NCBI GenBank assembly: GCA_030418115.1
Contig: JAUHQD010000001.1
Location: 186,001 to 250,000, forward strand
Direction of reading: 5' to 3'
Length of the DNA: 64,000 nt
Source of the DNA: Alteromonadaceae bacterium BrNp21-10
GTDB lineage: Bacteria > Pseudomonadota > Gammaproteobacteria > Enterobacterales > Alteromonadaceae
The position numbers and the translations under genes were made by a program. The notes beneath the pieces are model-generated. The model had not been told where the DNA came from. It ran no database searches and worked only from the letters and a program-made list of their open reading frames with translations. Below, piece by piece: positions 26,533 through 35,386 of this stretch (positions are counted from its first letter, which is position 1; each line of letters begins with the position of its first letter).

Positions 26533-27804
26533 CTATTCCGGTTTTTTGAGAGACTTTGGCAATACCATCGTTTGGAAGGCGTTGCTAGCTTTCCAATACT
26601 CGGCGATAGGGTCCCAACCCTGAAACACCGCAACGACGTCGTATTCAGGGAACACGATGATCCGCTGTCCCCCAAGTCCATATCCTCCGAAAACGAATGT
26701 GTTTTCGTTTTTTTGCTTGGGTATCCACCATTGATAGCCGTATTCAGTGGAGTTGTCGCTCGCCTTGCTTGAGGCGTCAGTATTGTATGGTGTTACAGAA
26801 CGGCGAATCCATTCTTCGGATATGACTCTCTCCCCGTCCCATAGCCCATTTCGCAAGTAGAGGTAGCCAATCCGCGCCATGTCATGGGCTGTAAGGTAAA
26901 GCCCACCTTCAGTATCGGCTTCGTCATCGGGCGTAATTTTCCAATGAAACTTATCGATACCAATTGGGCCAAAGAGCTTTTCCTGCGCCCAAGCATCGAC
27001 GCGTTGACCGGTCGCTTCGTGCAGGATTTTGCCGAGGAGAACGCTCACGCCGTCATTATATTGGAAGACTGTGCCAGGCTCTGCATACATAGGTTGGTCA
27101 AGGATGAACTGGATCCAATTCTCGGAGTTTTCAAGGGCGTAAGTACTGTCGGTTTCAGAGCCGAAACCATTCTTATCATCCCACGCGATACCGCTACGCA
27201 TGGTCAGGAGATCACCAATCGTAATTCGCTCTTTGCGCGGGTCAGACTTATCGAATACATAGTCGTCAAAGAAGGACAATGCCAACGTGTCGGTTCCTTG
27301 GATAAATCCTTCGTCGATAGCGATACCGAAGGCCGCGGAATTAATACTTTTCGTGACTGACTGAGCGGTATGCAGATCGGTTCCCTGATAATAAGGATGC
27401 AGTTCAGCATTGTCGTAATTATAGATTGGATTGCTAAAGTTCGGCGTTAATCGCTCATCTGGGTCAAGGCCAGCCGCCAGTGCGGCATAATCCCGTTCGA
27501 TCTTTTTTTCAGCAACAATGCGGCCGTGTCGTATGAGTAGAAAATGATCAACGCGGCCGTATTTTTCCGCAACCAGATCTTCGATGAACTGATTGACGGG
27601 CTCGGGATCGAAACCTTCCGCTGCAAGGGTCGAGTATTCCCATTCTTCTTGCGGCCATGATATATCTGCAAGGTATTCGGAAGCACTAGCTGGGGTGGCC
27701 TCGTCGTTTTTAGGGGCTGCGCAAGCCACCGTCAAAACCGCCAAGCCACCAACGATCAGCAAACGCATTGTTTTAGATGCGCTTTTCGAAGGTCGTGTCG
27801 TCAT
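26533..27804 (-). CDS. serine hydrolase, beta-lactamase/class C-like lipoprotein
   Basis: The 423-residue protein has a lipoprotein signal (LLIVGGLAVLTVAC, acylated cysteine near 28). The class C/esterase fold motifs are SVTKS (active serine, S-x-x-K, about 149), YNDG for the YxN motif (about 249) and GGYGLGGQ for the final strand motif (about 373). It is the EstB/penicillin-binding-like group (COG1680); true beta-lactam hydrolysis is not implied. Codons are clearly richer in G and C than in the neighbours, which hints at acquisition. It lies just beyond the outermost nth fragment. Confidence 0.9.
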   Translation of the reverse strand: MTTRPSKSASKTMRLLIVGGLAVLTVACAAPKNDEATPASASEYLADISWPQEEWEYSTLAAEGFDPEPVNQFIEDLVAEKYGRVDHFLLIRHGRIVAEKKIERDYAALAAGLDPDERLTPNFSNPIYNYDNAELHPYYQGTDLHTAQSVTKSINSAAFGIAIDEGFIQGTDTLALSFFDDYVFDKSDPRKERITIGDLLTMRSGIAWDDKNGFGSETDSTYALENSENWIQFILDQPMYAEPGTVFQYNDGVSVLLGKILHEATGQRVDAWAQEKLFGPIGIDKFHWKITPDDEADTEGGLYLTAHDMARIGYLYLRNGLWDGERVISEEWIRRSVTPYNTDASSKASDNSTEYGYQWWIPKQKNENTFVFGGYGLGGQRIIVFPEYDVVAVFQGWDPIAEYWKASNAFQTMVLPKSLKKPE

Positions 27805-28415
27805 TGTGCATTCCCTTTTTTAAGAGTAAGAATAATAATAGCACTACCCTATGCAACAAGTTGTGCTTTTTTTGAGTTCTGGCTTGCTAACTGGCTTGCG
27901 GTGCAGGTTTATATTGAGTGAAATTGTGTTTCGCTTTAAAAAAACTGCGGGCCAGAGCCGATGAAATGTCGGCTTTAGATCTGAGAAAGTTGATTAAATC
28001 AAAATTAGCCAACGGCGGCAATTCACTGATTGCAAACACAAAGCTATTCGGTTTTATCTTTAAATTCACACAAGTCTTCGATAATACAAGAACCACAGCG
28101 TGGCTTGCGGGCAATACAGGTATAACGGCCATGGAGTATTAGCCAGTGGTGTACGTCTACTTTGAATTCGTTAGGTACGTGCTTAAGTAATTTTTGCTCG
28201 ACGATATCGACATTTTTACCGGTGGCAAAGTTGGTGCGGTTACTAACTCTGAATATGTGGGTGTCTACAGCTATCGTCGGCCAGCCAAAAGATAATTAAG
28301 GTAGGTAGCAAAAGGAAAACCTATGGACTGCTTTTAGCCATATGCTGACATTAAGCCTTAGCAAATTCAGGAGCATATTTAGGGCTATATATCTACATTG
28401 TTTTGACGGCTAACC
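27805..28415. other. gene-free stretch holding nth fragment 1
   Basis: Apart from the nth tail at 28044-28289 no gene is supported here. An 82-codon leftward frame (27887-28132) and a rightward one (27918-28142) overlap the fragment in the wrong frame and look accidental. Confidence 0.6.
28044..28289 (-). pseudogene. nth 3' fragment 1 (endonuclease III tail)
   Basis: The 246 bases translate from FGWPTIAVDTHIFRVSNRTNF to the natural stop ([17 protein letters not shown]). This is the last 81 codons of a normal, E. coli-like endonuclease III, including the catalytic Asp region (VDTH) and the four cluster cysteines. The fragment begins sharply at TTTGGCTGGC; before it the sequence (ATTATCT) is unrelated to nth. 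It lacks the helix-hairpin-helix and any start, so it cannot make an enzyme. Being farthest from the complete gene and lacking the extra residues found there, it may be the original tail. Confidence 0.9.
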
Positions 28416-29318
28416 TTAGTTTTTTTGAGGTTTGATTGTTTGCATCAATAGGCATAGTGATACTAAAGCTACGCCTGCCCAACCTATTACTTTAAATTTT
28501 TCCCCAATAATGACTATAGCTAAAACAGTTGCAACTAATGGTTCAATTAAGGTGATTAATGTCGCTTTACTTGCATCTATATAATTCAAGCCAAAACCAA
28601 ATAATAAATATCCTAAAAACATTGGAATTATTGCCATATATAAAGATACGAAAGCATTAGATGAACTTGAAAATAAGTTATCACCCGTAAACCATAATGA
28701 AGGAAGTAACAATAGTGCAGCACAACCGAATAGCCCAGACATGGACGATGTTGAGTGAACGCCACTTTCAATTAAACACCTTGCCGCCCATGAATAACCT
28801 GCATAAGTTAAACCAGCAATACAACCTAAAATAATCCCCAAACCCTGTTGATTGATACTGTAAGCATTATTATTACTCTGGTCTTTACCTAAAGTTAACA
28901 GAGCAATACCTATAGCACCAATGACAAAGCTCAACATCCATTGCAATGAAATGTCCTTTTTGCTAATAAGACGTTCAAGGATTCCAGCAAAAAAAGGTGC
29001 AGTGGCTATAGATACTACAGTACCAATGGCAACACCTGATAAGCGCATTGAGGTATAGAATGCTAATGGGTAAATAGCGACAGAAGCGACACCTAAGAGA
29101 AATATTTTAGGCTGTTCGAGCATCAGCTTATAATCTATAAGTAGCTTTTTTCGAGCTGTGATTACAAGTAACACTCCTCCTATCCCCATAGAGAATGCAC
29201 CAATAGCCAAAGAGCTTACATCTGGGGAGTAGCTTGCAGCAGTACCAGTTGTCCCCCACAAGAAACTAGCAACAATAATCGCCATAACACCTTTAAAACT
29301 TCCGTGATGATTTTCCAC
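28416..29318 (-). CDS. EamA/DMT-superfamily transporter
   Basis: The 300-residue integral membrane protein has ten predicted helices in two EamA repeats (first from GVMAIIVASFLWGTTGTAASYSP, second from GLGIILGCIAGLTYAGYSWAARCLI). ATLITLIEPLVATVLAIVIIGE near the C-terminus is the usual EamA end. It would carry a metabolite across the inner membrane, probably outward; the substrate is unknown. An AraC-type regulator gene lies 101 bases upstream on the same strand. Both lie between nth fragments 1 and 2 and form one cargo unit. Confidence 0.93.
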   Translation of the reverse strand: MENHHGSFKGVMAIIVASFLWGTTGTAASYSPDVSSLAIGAFSMGIGGVLLVITARKKLLIDYKLMLEQPKIFLLGVASVAIYPLAFYTSMRLSGVAIGTVVSIATAPFFAGILERLISKKDISLQWMLSFVIGAIGIALLTLGKDQSNNNAYSINQQGLGIILGCIAGLTYAGYSWAARCLIESGVHSTSSMSGLFGCAALLLLPSLWFTGDNLFSSSSNAFVSLYMAIIPMFLGYLLFGFGLNYIDASKATLITLIEPLVATVLAIVIIGEKFKVIGWAGVALVSLCLLMQTIKPQKN

Positions 29319-29419
29319 AATGAGACCTATTTATAATAACTTCAATATAGAAATAGTATGCTAATTATGTAGGGTGTTTTTAACAATTAAGACGCAATAG
29401 TTAACAATTCCGACTAAGT

Positions 29420-30127
29420 TTACTTTTTGAATTTAGTTGGTGATAGACCAAAGTATTGTGAAAACTTTCGGCTAAAGGCTGAGGGTTCTTTATAACCTAC
29501 TTTTTCACCAATAATTGGTAACGGATAATCTGTATGCGTAAGTAATGCTTGGGCTTTTTCCATTCGAAGTTTTGTTACGTACTTCATCACGGTCATACCT
29601 GTTTGTATTTTAAATAGTTTCTTAAACTGTGTTTCACTCAGGAAAGCAGATTCAGCTAAACATTTAATTTGAAGCTGCTCTGCAATATTTTGCTCTATGA
29701 AGGATATTGCTGTACCAATGCGACTATCTACCTTTGGTAATAAAGTTTGCTCTGCCAGCAGTAAGCTGAACATTTCGAACATCGCCTGTTCTAATTGAGC
29801 ATTAACTTTGTTTTCTAGTTGGTTTTCGATAAAAGTTAAGTAACTTCTAAGAGATGAGTTAATTGCAAAAACAATACATTGTGAAGATGAAATATTTAGC
29901 GGAAGATTTTTCATATCTACGACTACAAACCTAGCTTCAGTGTTTGCAGTGAACAGGTGCTCTTCGTTGGCTTTAACTACAACACATTCACTTGGTGCAA
30001 CTTTTCCATTGAAATCACCAACACATATATTTATGACACCACGTAAAGGTAGAACCAACTGATTAAATTGATGTGAGTGACGAACTGGCTTTGTGCTATA
30101 GGAGCGGATGGATAATAGATTTTTCAT
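29420..30127 (-). CDS. AraC-family transcriptional regulator
   Basis: This 235-residue regulator has an N-terminal cupin-like half (VRHSHQFNQLVLPLRGVINICVGDF...SECVVVKANEEHLFTA). A C-terminal pair of helix-turn-helix motifs runs from about 130 (ISFIEQNIAEQLQIKCLAESAFLSETQFKKLFKIQTGMTVMKYVTKLRMEKAQALLTHTDYPLPIIGEKVGYKEPSAFSRKFSQYFGLSPTKFKK). It probably controls the downstream DMT transporter gene and may sense its substrate. Part of cargo unit C of the nth array. Confidence 0.93.
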   Translation of the reverse strand: MKNLLSIRSYSTKPVRHSHQFNQLVLPLRGVINICVGDFNGKVAPSECVVVKANEEHLFTANTEARFVVVDMKNLPLNISSSQCIVFAINSSLRSYLTFIENQLENKVNAQLEQAMFEMFSLLLAEQTLLPKVDSRIGTAISFIEQNIAEQLQIKCLAESAFLSETQFKKLFKIQTGMTVMKYVTKLRMEKAQALLTHTDYPLPIIGEKVGYKEPSAFSRKFSQYFGLSPTKFKK

Positions 30128-30363
30128 AATAATAGAAAACGTATTGCCTTATTTCATCATGATTAGGGTTATATATCTTAGAGTAATGAATTCTAAAGTG
30201 AAGTCTTAGTTTCTACTGGTGTTTTTAATTAAAGTTTATATGATCAATGTGGCGGCTTAGTTGACTGTCAAGATGATGATAGCTCTACGTTTAATGGATA
30301 CTAAAAATATCTCTGAAAACTATTGATGCTAATGTCCGTTATCGTATCAAAGCAGTCTAAACA

Positions 30364-30609
30364 TTACTCAGTCTTATCTTTAAACTCGCACAAGTCTTCA
30401 ATTATACAACTGCCGCATTTTGGTTTGCGGGCTGTACAAACATAACGACCATGCAGTATCAGCCAGTGGTGTACATCGACTTTAAACTCTTTAGGCACTA
30501 CTTTTTCGAGCTTCTTTTCTACTTCAACCACGTTCTTACCCATAGCAAATTTAGTGCGGTTTGATACGCGGTCGATATGGGTATCTACGGCGATTGTGGG
30601 CCAGCCAAA
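30364..30609 (-). pseudogene. nth 3' fragment 2 (endonuclease III tail)
   Basis: The 246 bases translate from FGWPTIAVDTHIDRVSNRTKFAMGKNVVEVEKKLEKVVPKEFKVDVHHW to [17 protein letters not shown] and the stop. It is a normal-length tail but differs from fragment 1 at many codons, so it came from another lineage rather than from a recent local copy. It starts at the same TTTGGCTGGC. The preceding bases, read leftward, are ATAATGCCGTA, part of the arm shared with fragment 3. Confidence 0.9.
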
Positions 30610-30702
30610 TACGGCATTATCGCCGTTGATCCCCCCCTATAATTCTGAAAGAGCAGGGTAGTGCCAAAAGTGTCTGTTGGCAAGCTGCCCGCTGAACGAT
30701 CC
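30610..30702 (-). repeat. arm shared with the fragment 3 junction, copy B
   Basis: This 93-base stretch abuts the nth breakpoint. It aligns with 32957-33053 at roughly 90% identity, apart from a four-base gap at a C run. Similarity starts right at the breakpoint and stops after GAACGATCC. Confidence 0.85.
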
Positions 30703-31086
30703 CAAATAGCAGTAAGCCGACGGGCGGTTAATTTGATTGAAGGGCGGCTTCGAGCTGTGAGTTCAATCGGTCATTCGAGCGATCGTAGCCAAACGACAGC
30801 TTTGCCCAAGATATAGTCTCTCAACCTTAATTATCTATAATTAGATTGTTAAGGTTATGTGCTTGTTGATTACGCTGCGGTTGGATACTTTATTGTTTTG
30901 GGTGTCTTTGTTTTGTTCTATTTGTTCTATTTGTACTAGTAAGTTTATGTGATCGCGCTAAATAGAAGAATGAAATGGTTTGGGTATTGCGTTGCCGAAT
31001 AAACACCTACTAATTGATAATATATATAGATAACAGTACATTGTTCGGACTAAGGAAACTTAATAATAAAAAGCAAGGAATTCAAT

Positions 31087-32481
31087 ATGCTAAAAGCAAT
31101 TAGTAACAGTCTTTCAACCCGTCTGAAACATTGGATACCAGACACTTTTGTGTTTGCAATTATCTTGACCATAATCACTGCAATCATGGCTGTGACTTTG
31201 ACAGATACTTCAATAAATAAAGTAACTGATGATTGGTACAAGGGATTTTGGATGTTACTTGAATTCGGCATGCAAATGGTATTGATCCTTGCTACAGGAT
31301 ATTCCATTGCTTTATCACCTTTCATCTCAAAGTTAATCGATAAACTGGCGACCTTGGCTAAAACACCGGGCAAAGTTTATTTACTGGTTATGTTTATAGG
31401 TGCTTTGTTTGCTCTGGTAAGCTGGGGGTGGGTTGTGCTTACAGCTGTACTTGCTCGAGAACTTGGTAAGCGTGTTGACGGCATTGACTATGCCTATCTC
31501 GTCGCCTGTGTTTATATTTCCGGTGCTCCTTGGGTTGCAGGACTTTCAAGTTCTATACCTTTAGTGCTCAATACCGAAGGAAATTTTTTAATCAGTACGG
31601 GTGTTCTTCAAGATCTCATTCCAGTGAATCTCACTTTGGGTAGTTTGTTAAATTACTGCTATCTAGGTGCCTTCGTTCTAACGTTTCCTTTGTTAATGTG
31701 GTTATTAAAACCAAAGACTAATAGTTCAACATCCATGGGTGATTTACTTGATGATGACCATCGAGAAATGAAGTCTGTTGCCGAAGAAGCATTATCTAAG
31801 AGTCTCAATGGGACTTCCTTGTCAGACAGATTAAACAACGGTCGCTGGTTACAAATGGTTATCGCAATAGCAGCAGCTTGGTTTATATTCCGCTATTTTC
31901 TTAAGAATGGCTTTGATATCAATCTAAATATTATGATTTTCCTTTTTATAGCAATCGGTTTAATCGCTCACCAAACGCCTATGCGTTACGTGGTTGCAAT
32001 GAAACGGTCCTGCAGTAATGTGTCTGGAATTATATTTCAGTATCCTTTTTATGCAGGGATCATGGGGATCATGATGTTTAGTGGCTTAGGCGCAGTGCTA
32101 TCGAACTGGATGGCTAGTGGCGCTTCCATTGAATCCTTACCTTTTTGGGCCCTTTTTAGTGGTGCAGTAATTAATTTTGCAATTCCCTCAGCAGGTGGTG
32201 AGTGGGCAGTAATAGGACCTGCGTTAACAGAAACAGCCCTTACGCTTACTCAGGGTTTACCAGCCGAACAAATTCAAGCTTATGTTGCACGTATCGCTAT
32301 GGCTACAGCCTATGGTGAAACCAGTAGTAATTTACTACAACCATTTTTCTTGCTGATAATTTTACCCATTATGGGAGCGGGAGTTAAAATACAAGCTCGT
32401 GATGTAGTGGGTTATTTGCTATTGCCTTTTATCTATTTATTCGTCATGTCATCCTTATTGGTAACTTTTGTTCCACTATAA
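31087..32481 (+). CDS. short-chain fatty acid transporter (AtoE family)
   Basis: The 464-residue membrane protein has about twelve hydrophobic segments. The start HWIPDTFVFAIILTIITAIMA, the FGMQMVLILATGYSIA segment, PGKVYLLVMFIGALFALVSWGWVVLTAVLARELGKRV and the late FAIPSAGGEWAVIGPALTETA...RIAMATAYGETSSNLLQPFFLL stretch are marks of the AtoE/short-chain fatty acid transporter family, which takes up acetoacetate, butyrate and the like. No fatty-acid catabolic gene is adjacent. It is the only gene of cargo unit B, between nth fragments 2 and 3, and points against the nth fragments. Confidence 0.92.
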   Translation: MLKAISNSLSTRLKHWIPDTFVFAIILTIITAIMAVTLTDTSINKVTDDWYKGFWMLLEFGMQMVLILATGYSIALSPFISKLIDKLATLAKTPGKVYLLVMFIGALFALVSWGWVVLTAVLARELGKRVDGIDYAYLVACVYISGAPWVAGLSSSIPLVLNTEGNFLISTGVLQDLIPVNLTLGSLLNYCYLGAFVLTFPLLMWLLKPKTNSSTSMGDLLDDDHREMKSVAEEALSKSLNGTSLSDRLNNGRWLQMVIAIAAAWFIFRYFLKNGFDINLNIMIFLFIAIGLIAHQTPMRYVVAMKRSCSNVSGIIFQYPFYAGIMGIMMFSGLGAVLSNWMASGASIESLPFWALFSGAVINFAIPSAGGEWAVIGPALTETALTLTQGLPAEQIQAYVARIAMATAYGETSSNLLQPFFLLIILPIMGAGVKIQARDVVGYLLLPFIYLFVMSSLLVTFVPL

Positions 32482-32683
32482 AATCAGATATCCAAAATTA
32501 ATAATTGGGGTCGTAGTCAATTATAAATAATATTCTTCACGCAAATCTGTTATTTTTTGGCCGAAAATCGGCATAGCTTAGGTCAACAATGTAGCACCTG
32601 ATGGACGCAACACACAGCTTCTTACTGACAATCAGGACTTTAGAAACCCAGAGTGGGAATGAGACAGCTACTTTGAATGCTGT

Positions 32684-32956
32684 TTATTCGGTTTTATCTT
32701 TGAACTCGCATAAGTCTTCAATAATACACGAGCCGCAGCGAGGTTTGCGGGCAATACAGGTGTATCTACCATGCAAAATCAACCAGTGATGTAGGTCATA
32801 CATAAATTCAGTTTTGTTAGGGGTGTTCTTAATGATGGCTTGTTCGGTTTCTTCAACCGTCTTTCCTTTGGCGTAGCCTGTGCGGTTTGCAACACGTTGA
32901 ATGTGAGTATCTACCGCAATAAAGTATCTACCTTCATTGTCTTTTAGCCAGCCAAA
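32684..32956 (-). pseudogene. nth 3' fragment 3 (endonuclease III tail, long form)
   Basis: The 273 bases translate from [32 protein letters not shown] to [17 protein letters not shown] and the stop. It is nine codons longer than fragments 1 and 2, and its protein differs from the tail of the complete nth gene by only two residues (T for K, E for D), yet the DNA shows many silent changes. It starts at the same TTTGGCTGGC. The frame stays open leftward-upstream through the arm (GSLPTDAYGTNLLFQNYRGG), so a chimeric product might be made, but it would lack the helix-hairpin-helix and catalytic lysine. Confidence 0.9.
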
Positions 32957-33053
32957 TACGGCATTATCGCCGTTGATAAAACCACCCCTATAATTCTGAA
33001 AGAGCAGGTTAGTGCCATAAGCGTCTGTTGGCAAGCTACCCATTGAACGATCC
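32957..33053 (-). repeat. arm shared with the fragment 2 junction, copy A
   Basis: This 97-base stretch abuts the nth breakpoint and matches 30610-30702. Six substitutions occur in the outer 57 bases, and the inner 21 bases are identical. Most differences fall so that the frame GSLPTD..GT.LLFQNYRGG is kept, hinting that the arm once coded for protein. Confidence 0.85.
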
Positions 33054-33189
33054 TTAATCGTAGAATATAGACAGTCAGGACTTGACCAAAAAATTATAAA
33101 TTTAATCAATAACGGACATTAACAGAAATTACTTGCGATAGTTTTCTTGAAGAACGAGTTATCAACCTTAAACTTTATTCTTTTAAATA

Positions 33190-34107
33190 TCACTGGCTAG
33201 CTTGGGCCAGCTTAAACCTAAGCTTATTGACATCCTTGGCGGGTGAACATCCATACAAACGACCATATTCACGACTGAATTGTGACGGACTTTCGTAACC
33301 AACCTGAAACGCAGAAGTTGCGGCATCTAAGTGTTCGGTTAACATTAATCGTCGAGCCTCTTGAAGCCTCATCAGCTTTAAGTATTGCAAGGGACTCATT
33401 GCCGTCATATTGCGAAAGTGATGATGAAACGTTGAAATGCTCATACTGGCTATTTGGGCTAGTTCTTCTACGCGAACAGATTTAGAAAAATTAGATTTTA
33501 GCCAGGATATTGCCTTAGCCACTTGATGTGTTTGTGTGCCCATTGCTGCGAGTTGGCGCAGTTTTTCGCCTTGCTCTCCAACTAGCAGCCGATAAAAGAT
33601 TTCTCTGCGGATCATCGGCGCTAACATTGGAATGCTAGATTCATCGTCGACCAGATCAATGAGTCTCTGAAATGCGCTGATTAAGGAAAGTGAAAGAGTT
33701 CCTGTGGCCATTCCGCGTCCAGATCGCTGCCCTTTAGGAGGCGGAAGCTGGCTATCTGTCATTAATTGCGTAATTTCCTGGTAATCAAAGGTCAGCTTTA
33801 AGCCAAGATAGGGGTGCTCGACACTGGCATCAACCACTTGCGCAACGACAGGCAAATGGACTCCTGAAAATAGGTAGTGTTCCGTGTCATATATATAAGT
33901 TTCATCACCCAATTGGACACGCTTTGCGCCCTGAGCAATGAGGCATACGCTTGGTTCATAGAATCCGGCAATAGTTGTTGCATCGACTTTCTTAAAAACC
34001 GTCAGCCCTGGAACTTGTGTGGAGTAATAATCTTTACACTCAGTGAGTTTCAATATGCTCGACGCTAGCAGGTTCATATTACTGTCTAAATTTGAAATGT
34101 TTGCCAT
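33190..34107 (-). CDS. AraC-family regulator with AraC_N cupin domain
   Basis: The 305-residue regulator has an N-terminal AraC_N-type domain (STQVPGLTVFKKVDATTIAGFYEPSVCLIAQGAKRVQLGDETYIYD...HYLFSGVHLPVVAQVV). The C-terminal two helix-turn-helix motifs start near 195 (AISWLKSNFSKSVRVEELAQIASMSISTFHHHFRNMTAMSPLQYLKLMRLQEARRLM...AFQVGYESPSQFSREYGRLYGCSP). It is divergent from the hydrolase operon (211 bases between starts) and is the obvious candidate activator of it. Part of cargo unit A. Confidence 0.94.
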   Translation of the reverse strand: MANISNLDSNMNLLASSILKLTECKDYYSTQVPGLTVFKKVDATTIAGFYEPSVCLIAQGAKRVQLGDETYIYDTEHYLFSGVHLPVVAQVVDASVEHPYLGLKLTFDYQEITQLMTDSQLPPPKGQRSGRGMATGTLSLSLISAFQRLIDLVDDESSIPMLAPMIRREIFYRLLVGEQGEKLRQLAAMGTQTHQVAKAISWLKSNFSKSVRVEELAQIASMSISTFHHHFRNMTAMSPLQYLKLMRLQEARRLMLTEHLDAATSAFQVGYESPSQFSREYGRLYGCSPAKDVNKLRFKLAQASQ

Positions 34108-34318
34108 TCTAGCTCACCTACTTTAGCTAAATTTTCTTTCATTGAGTATACCGACGTGGATAGTCATTATATATAGATTGGATTGCCTGCCAGAGAAATA
34201 GGCAATTATTGAACAGTAATTGAATACTTGCTTTAACTCTACCACTCTATGCTTGTCATCATACATTCATATGGGGTGTTTGCATTCATTAGCAACAACA
34301 TGTAAAGGTAATTTTGAA

Positions 34319-35374
34319 ATGAAATCAACAATTAAAACAGCGGCCTTTCTTATTTCTGCTAACTTAATGCCCGTTGAGGCATTGGCTGCCGATTACCGAC
34401 AAAACCCCTTCACACTCACTTATGCAGGGGCGATAACTGACAATGTAAAACACAAAGTAAGCCTGCGCTCATTAACATACAAACTGAATAATATTGATAT
34501 AGCTGCAAACGTCTACATGCCGCCTAATTACGAAGCAACGAAGCACTATCCAGCCATAGTCATCGCTCATCCCAACGGTGGTGTGAAAGAGCAAGTTGCT
34601 GGCCTCTATGCCCAGCGACTCGCTGAAAAGGGCTATATTACCATTACCGCCGATGCCGCCTATCAAGGAGCCAGCGGCGGACTGCCCAGAAATATCGATA
34701 AACCTGCAAACCGGATTGAAGATATCCACGGCATGGCCGACTTTATTTCACAATTTGCGGGCGTAGATGCGGGTCAGGTTGGCTTGCTAGGGATTTGTGG
34801 TGGCGGTGGATATGCGATGAAAGCGGCACAAACGGACAAGCGTTTTAAGTCTATTGCCACCTTGAGCATGTTTAATTCTGGGCGGGTTCGCAGAAACGGG
34901 TACATGGACTCTGCAACCGCTACGATCCAACAACGATTGCAATCAGCCACAGATGCACGAGCCAAAGAAGTGAAGACAGGTAAAGTAACTTACGTTGGCG
35001 ATGCTAAGCTAACTGACGAGCAAATTACAGCCTTACCTTTTGATCTATATCGTCAGGGTTTTGAATATTATGGGAAAACCCATGCACATCCGAATTCAAC
35101 ATTTCGTTACACTGAGAGCAGTTTGCTATCACTAATGAGTTTTGATGCAGTAACCAATATTGAGCTTATCAATCAACCTTTACTGATGATAGCAGGTAGC
35201 AAGGCCGATTCTCTTTATATGACAAAAGAAACGTTTGAACTAGCAACGAACACTGTATCAAAACAGTTGTATTTGATTGAAGGAGCAAGCCATATCGAAA
35301 CGTATTGGAAACCAGACTATGTTGATCAAGTAATAGCTCAATTGACAGACTTCTTTGTTACTACATTAAAATAA
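34319..35374 (+). CDS. exported alpha/beta hydrolase, dienelactone-hydrolase-like
   Basis: ATG at 34319 (AAAGG about ten bases before) gives a 351-residue protein with a signal peptide (IKTAAFLISANLMPVEALAA). An upstream ATG at 34220 would bury it. The fold shows YPAIVIAHPNGGVKEQ (oxyanion), the nucleophile elbow GLLGICGGGGYAM with cysteine in the GxCxG position as in dienelactone hydrolases, PLLMIAGSKADS (Asp) and EGASHIETYW (His). The substrate is not known. First gene of a five-gene rightward operon. Confidence 0.85.
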   Translation: MKSTIKTAAFLISANLMPVEALAADYRQNPFTLTYAGAITDNVKHKVSLRSLTYKLNNIDIAANVYMPPNYEATKHYPAIVIAHPNGGVKEQVAGLYAQRLAEKGYITITADAAYQGASGGLPRNIDKPANRIEDIHGMADFISQFAGVDAGQVGLLGICGGGGYAMKAAQTDKRFKSIATLSMFNSGRVRRNGYMDSATATIQQRLQSATDARAKEVKTGKVTYVGDAKLTDEQITALPFDLYRQGFEYYGKTHAHPNSTFRYTESSLLSLMSFDAVTNIELINQPLLMIAGSKADSLYMTKETFELATNTVSKQLYLIEGASHIETYWKPDYVDQVIAQLTDFFVTTLK

Positions 35375-35386
35375 GGATATCGCGTG

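Larger units (their letters stand above)
30128..31086. other. gene-free stretch holding nth fragment 2 and its arm
   Basis: Besides the nth tail (30364-30609) and shared arm (30610-30702), about 130 bases of GC-richer DNA (30703-30830) follow, then an AT-rich region that should hold the promoter of the transporter gene at 31087. A short direct repeat of TTTGTTCTA occurs near 30915-30935. No gene is supported. Confidence 0.55.
32482..33189. other. gene-free stretch holding nth fragment 3 and its arm
   Basis: Contains the end of the transporter unit, the nth tail (32684-32956) and the shared arm (32957-33053). The leftward frame 32684-33109 is open across arm and tail and would be called an endonuclease III fragment, but lacks the DNA-binding half. 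Confidence 0.6.

Noticed and set aside
26533-27804. Serine hydrolase as a resistance beta-lactamase
   Set aside because: Motifs fit the broad esterase/penicillin-binding group equally well, and length and lipoprotein signal do not favour AmpC.
27887-28132. Leftward 82-codon frame overlapping nth fragment 1
   Set aside because: It reads the fragment in a frame other than nth; no ribosome site or family match was seen.
32684-33109. Leftward 141-codon frame that looks like a short endonuclease III gene
   Set aside because: Its nth part starts at F130 and lacks the helix-hairpin-helix and catalytic lysine. The upstream codons belong to the repeat arm. Listed as a fragment instead.
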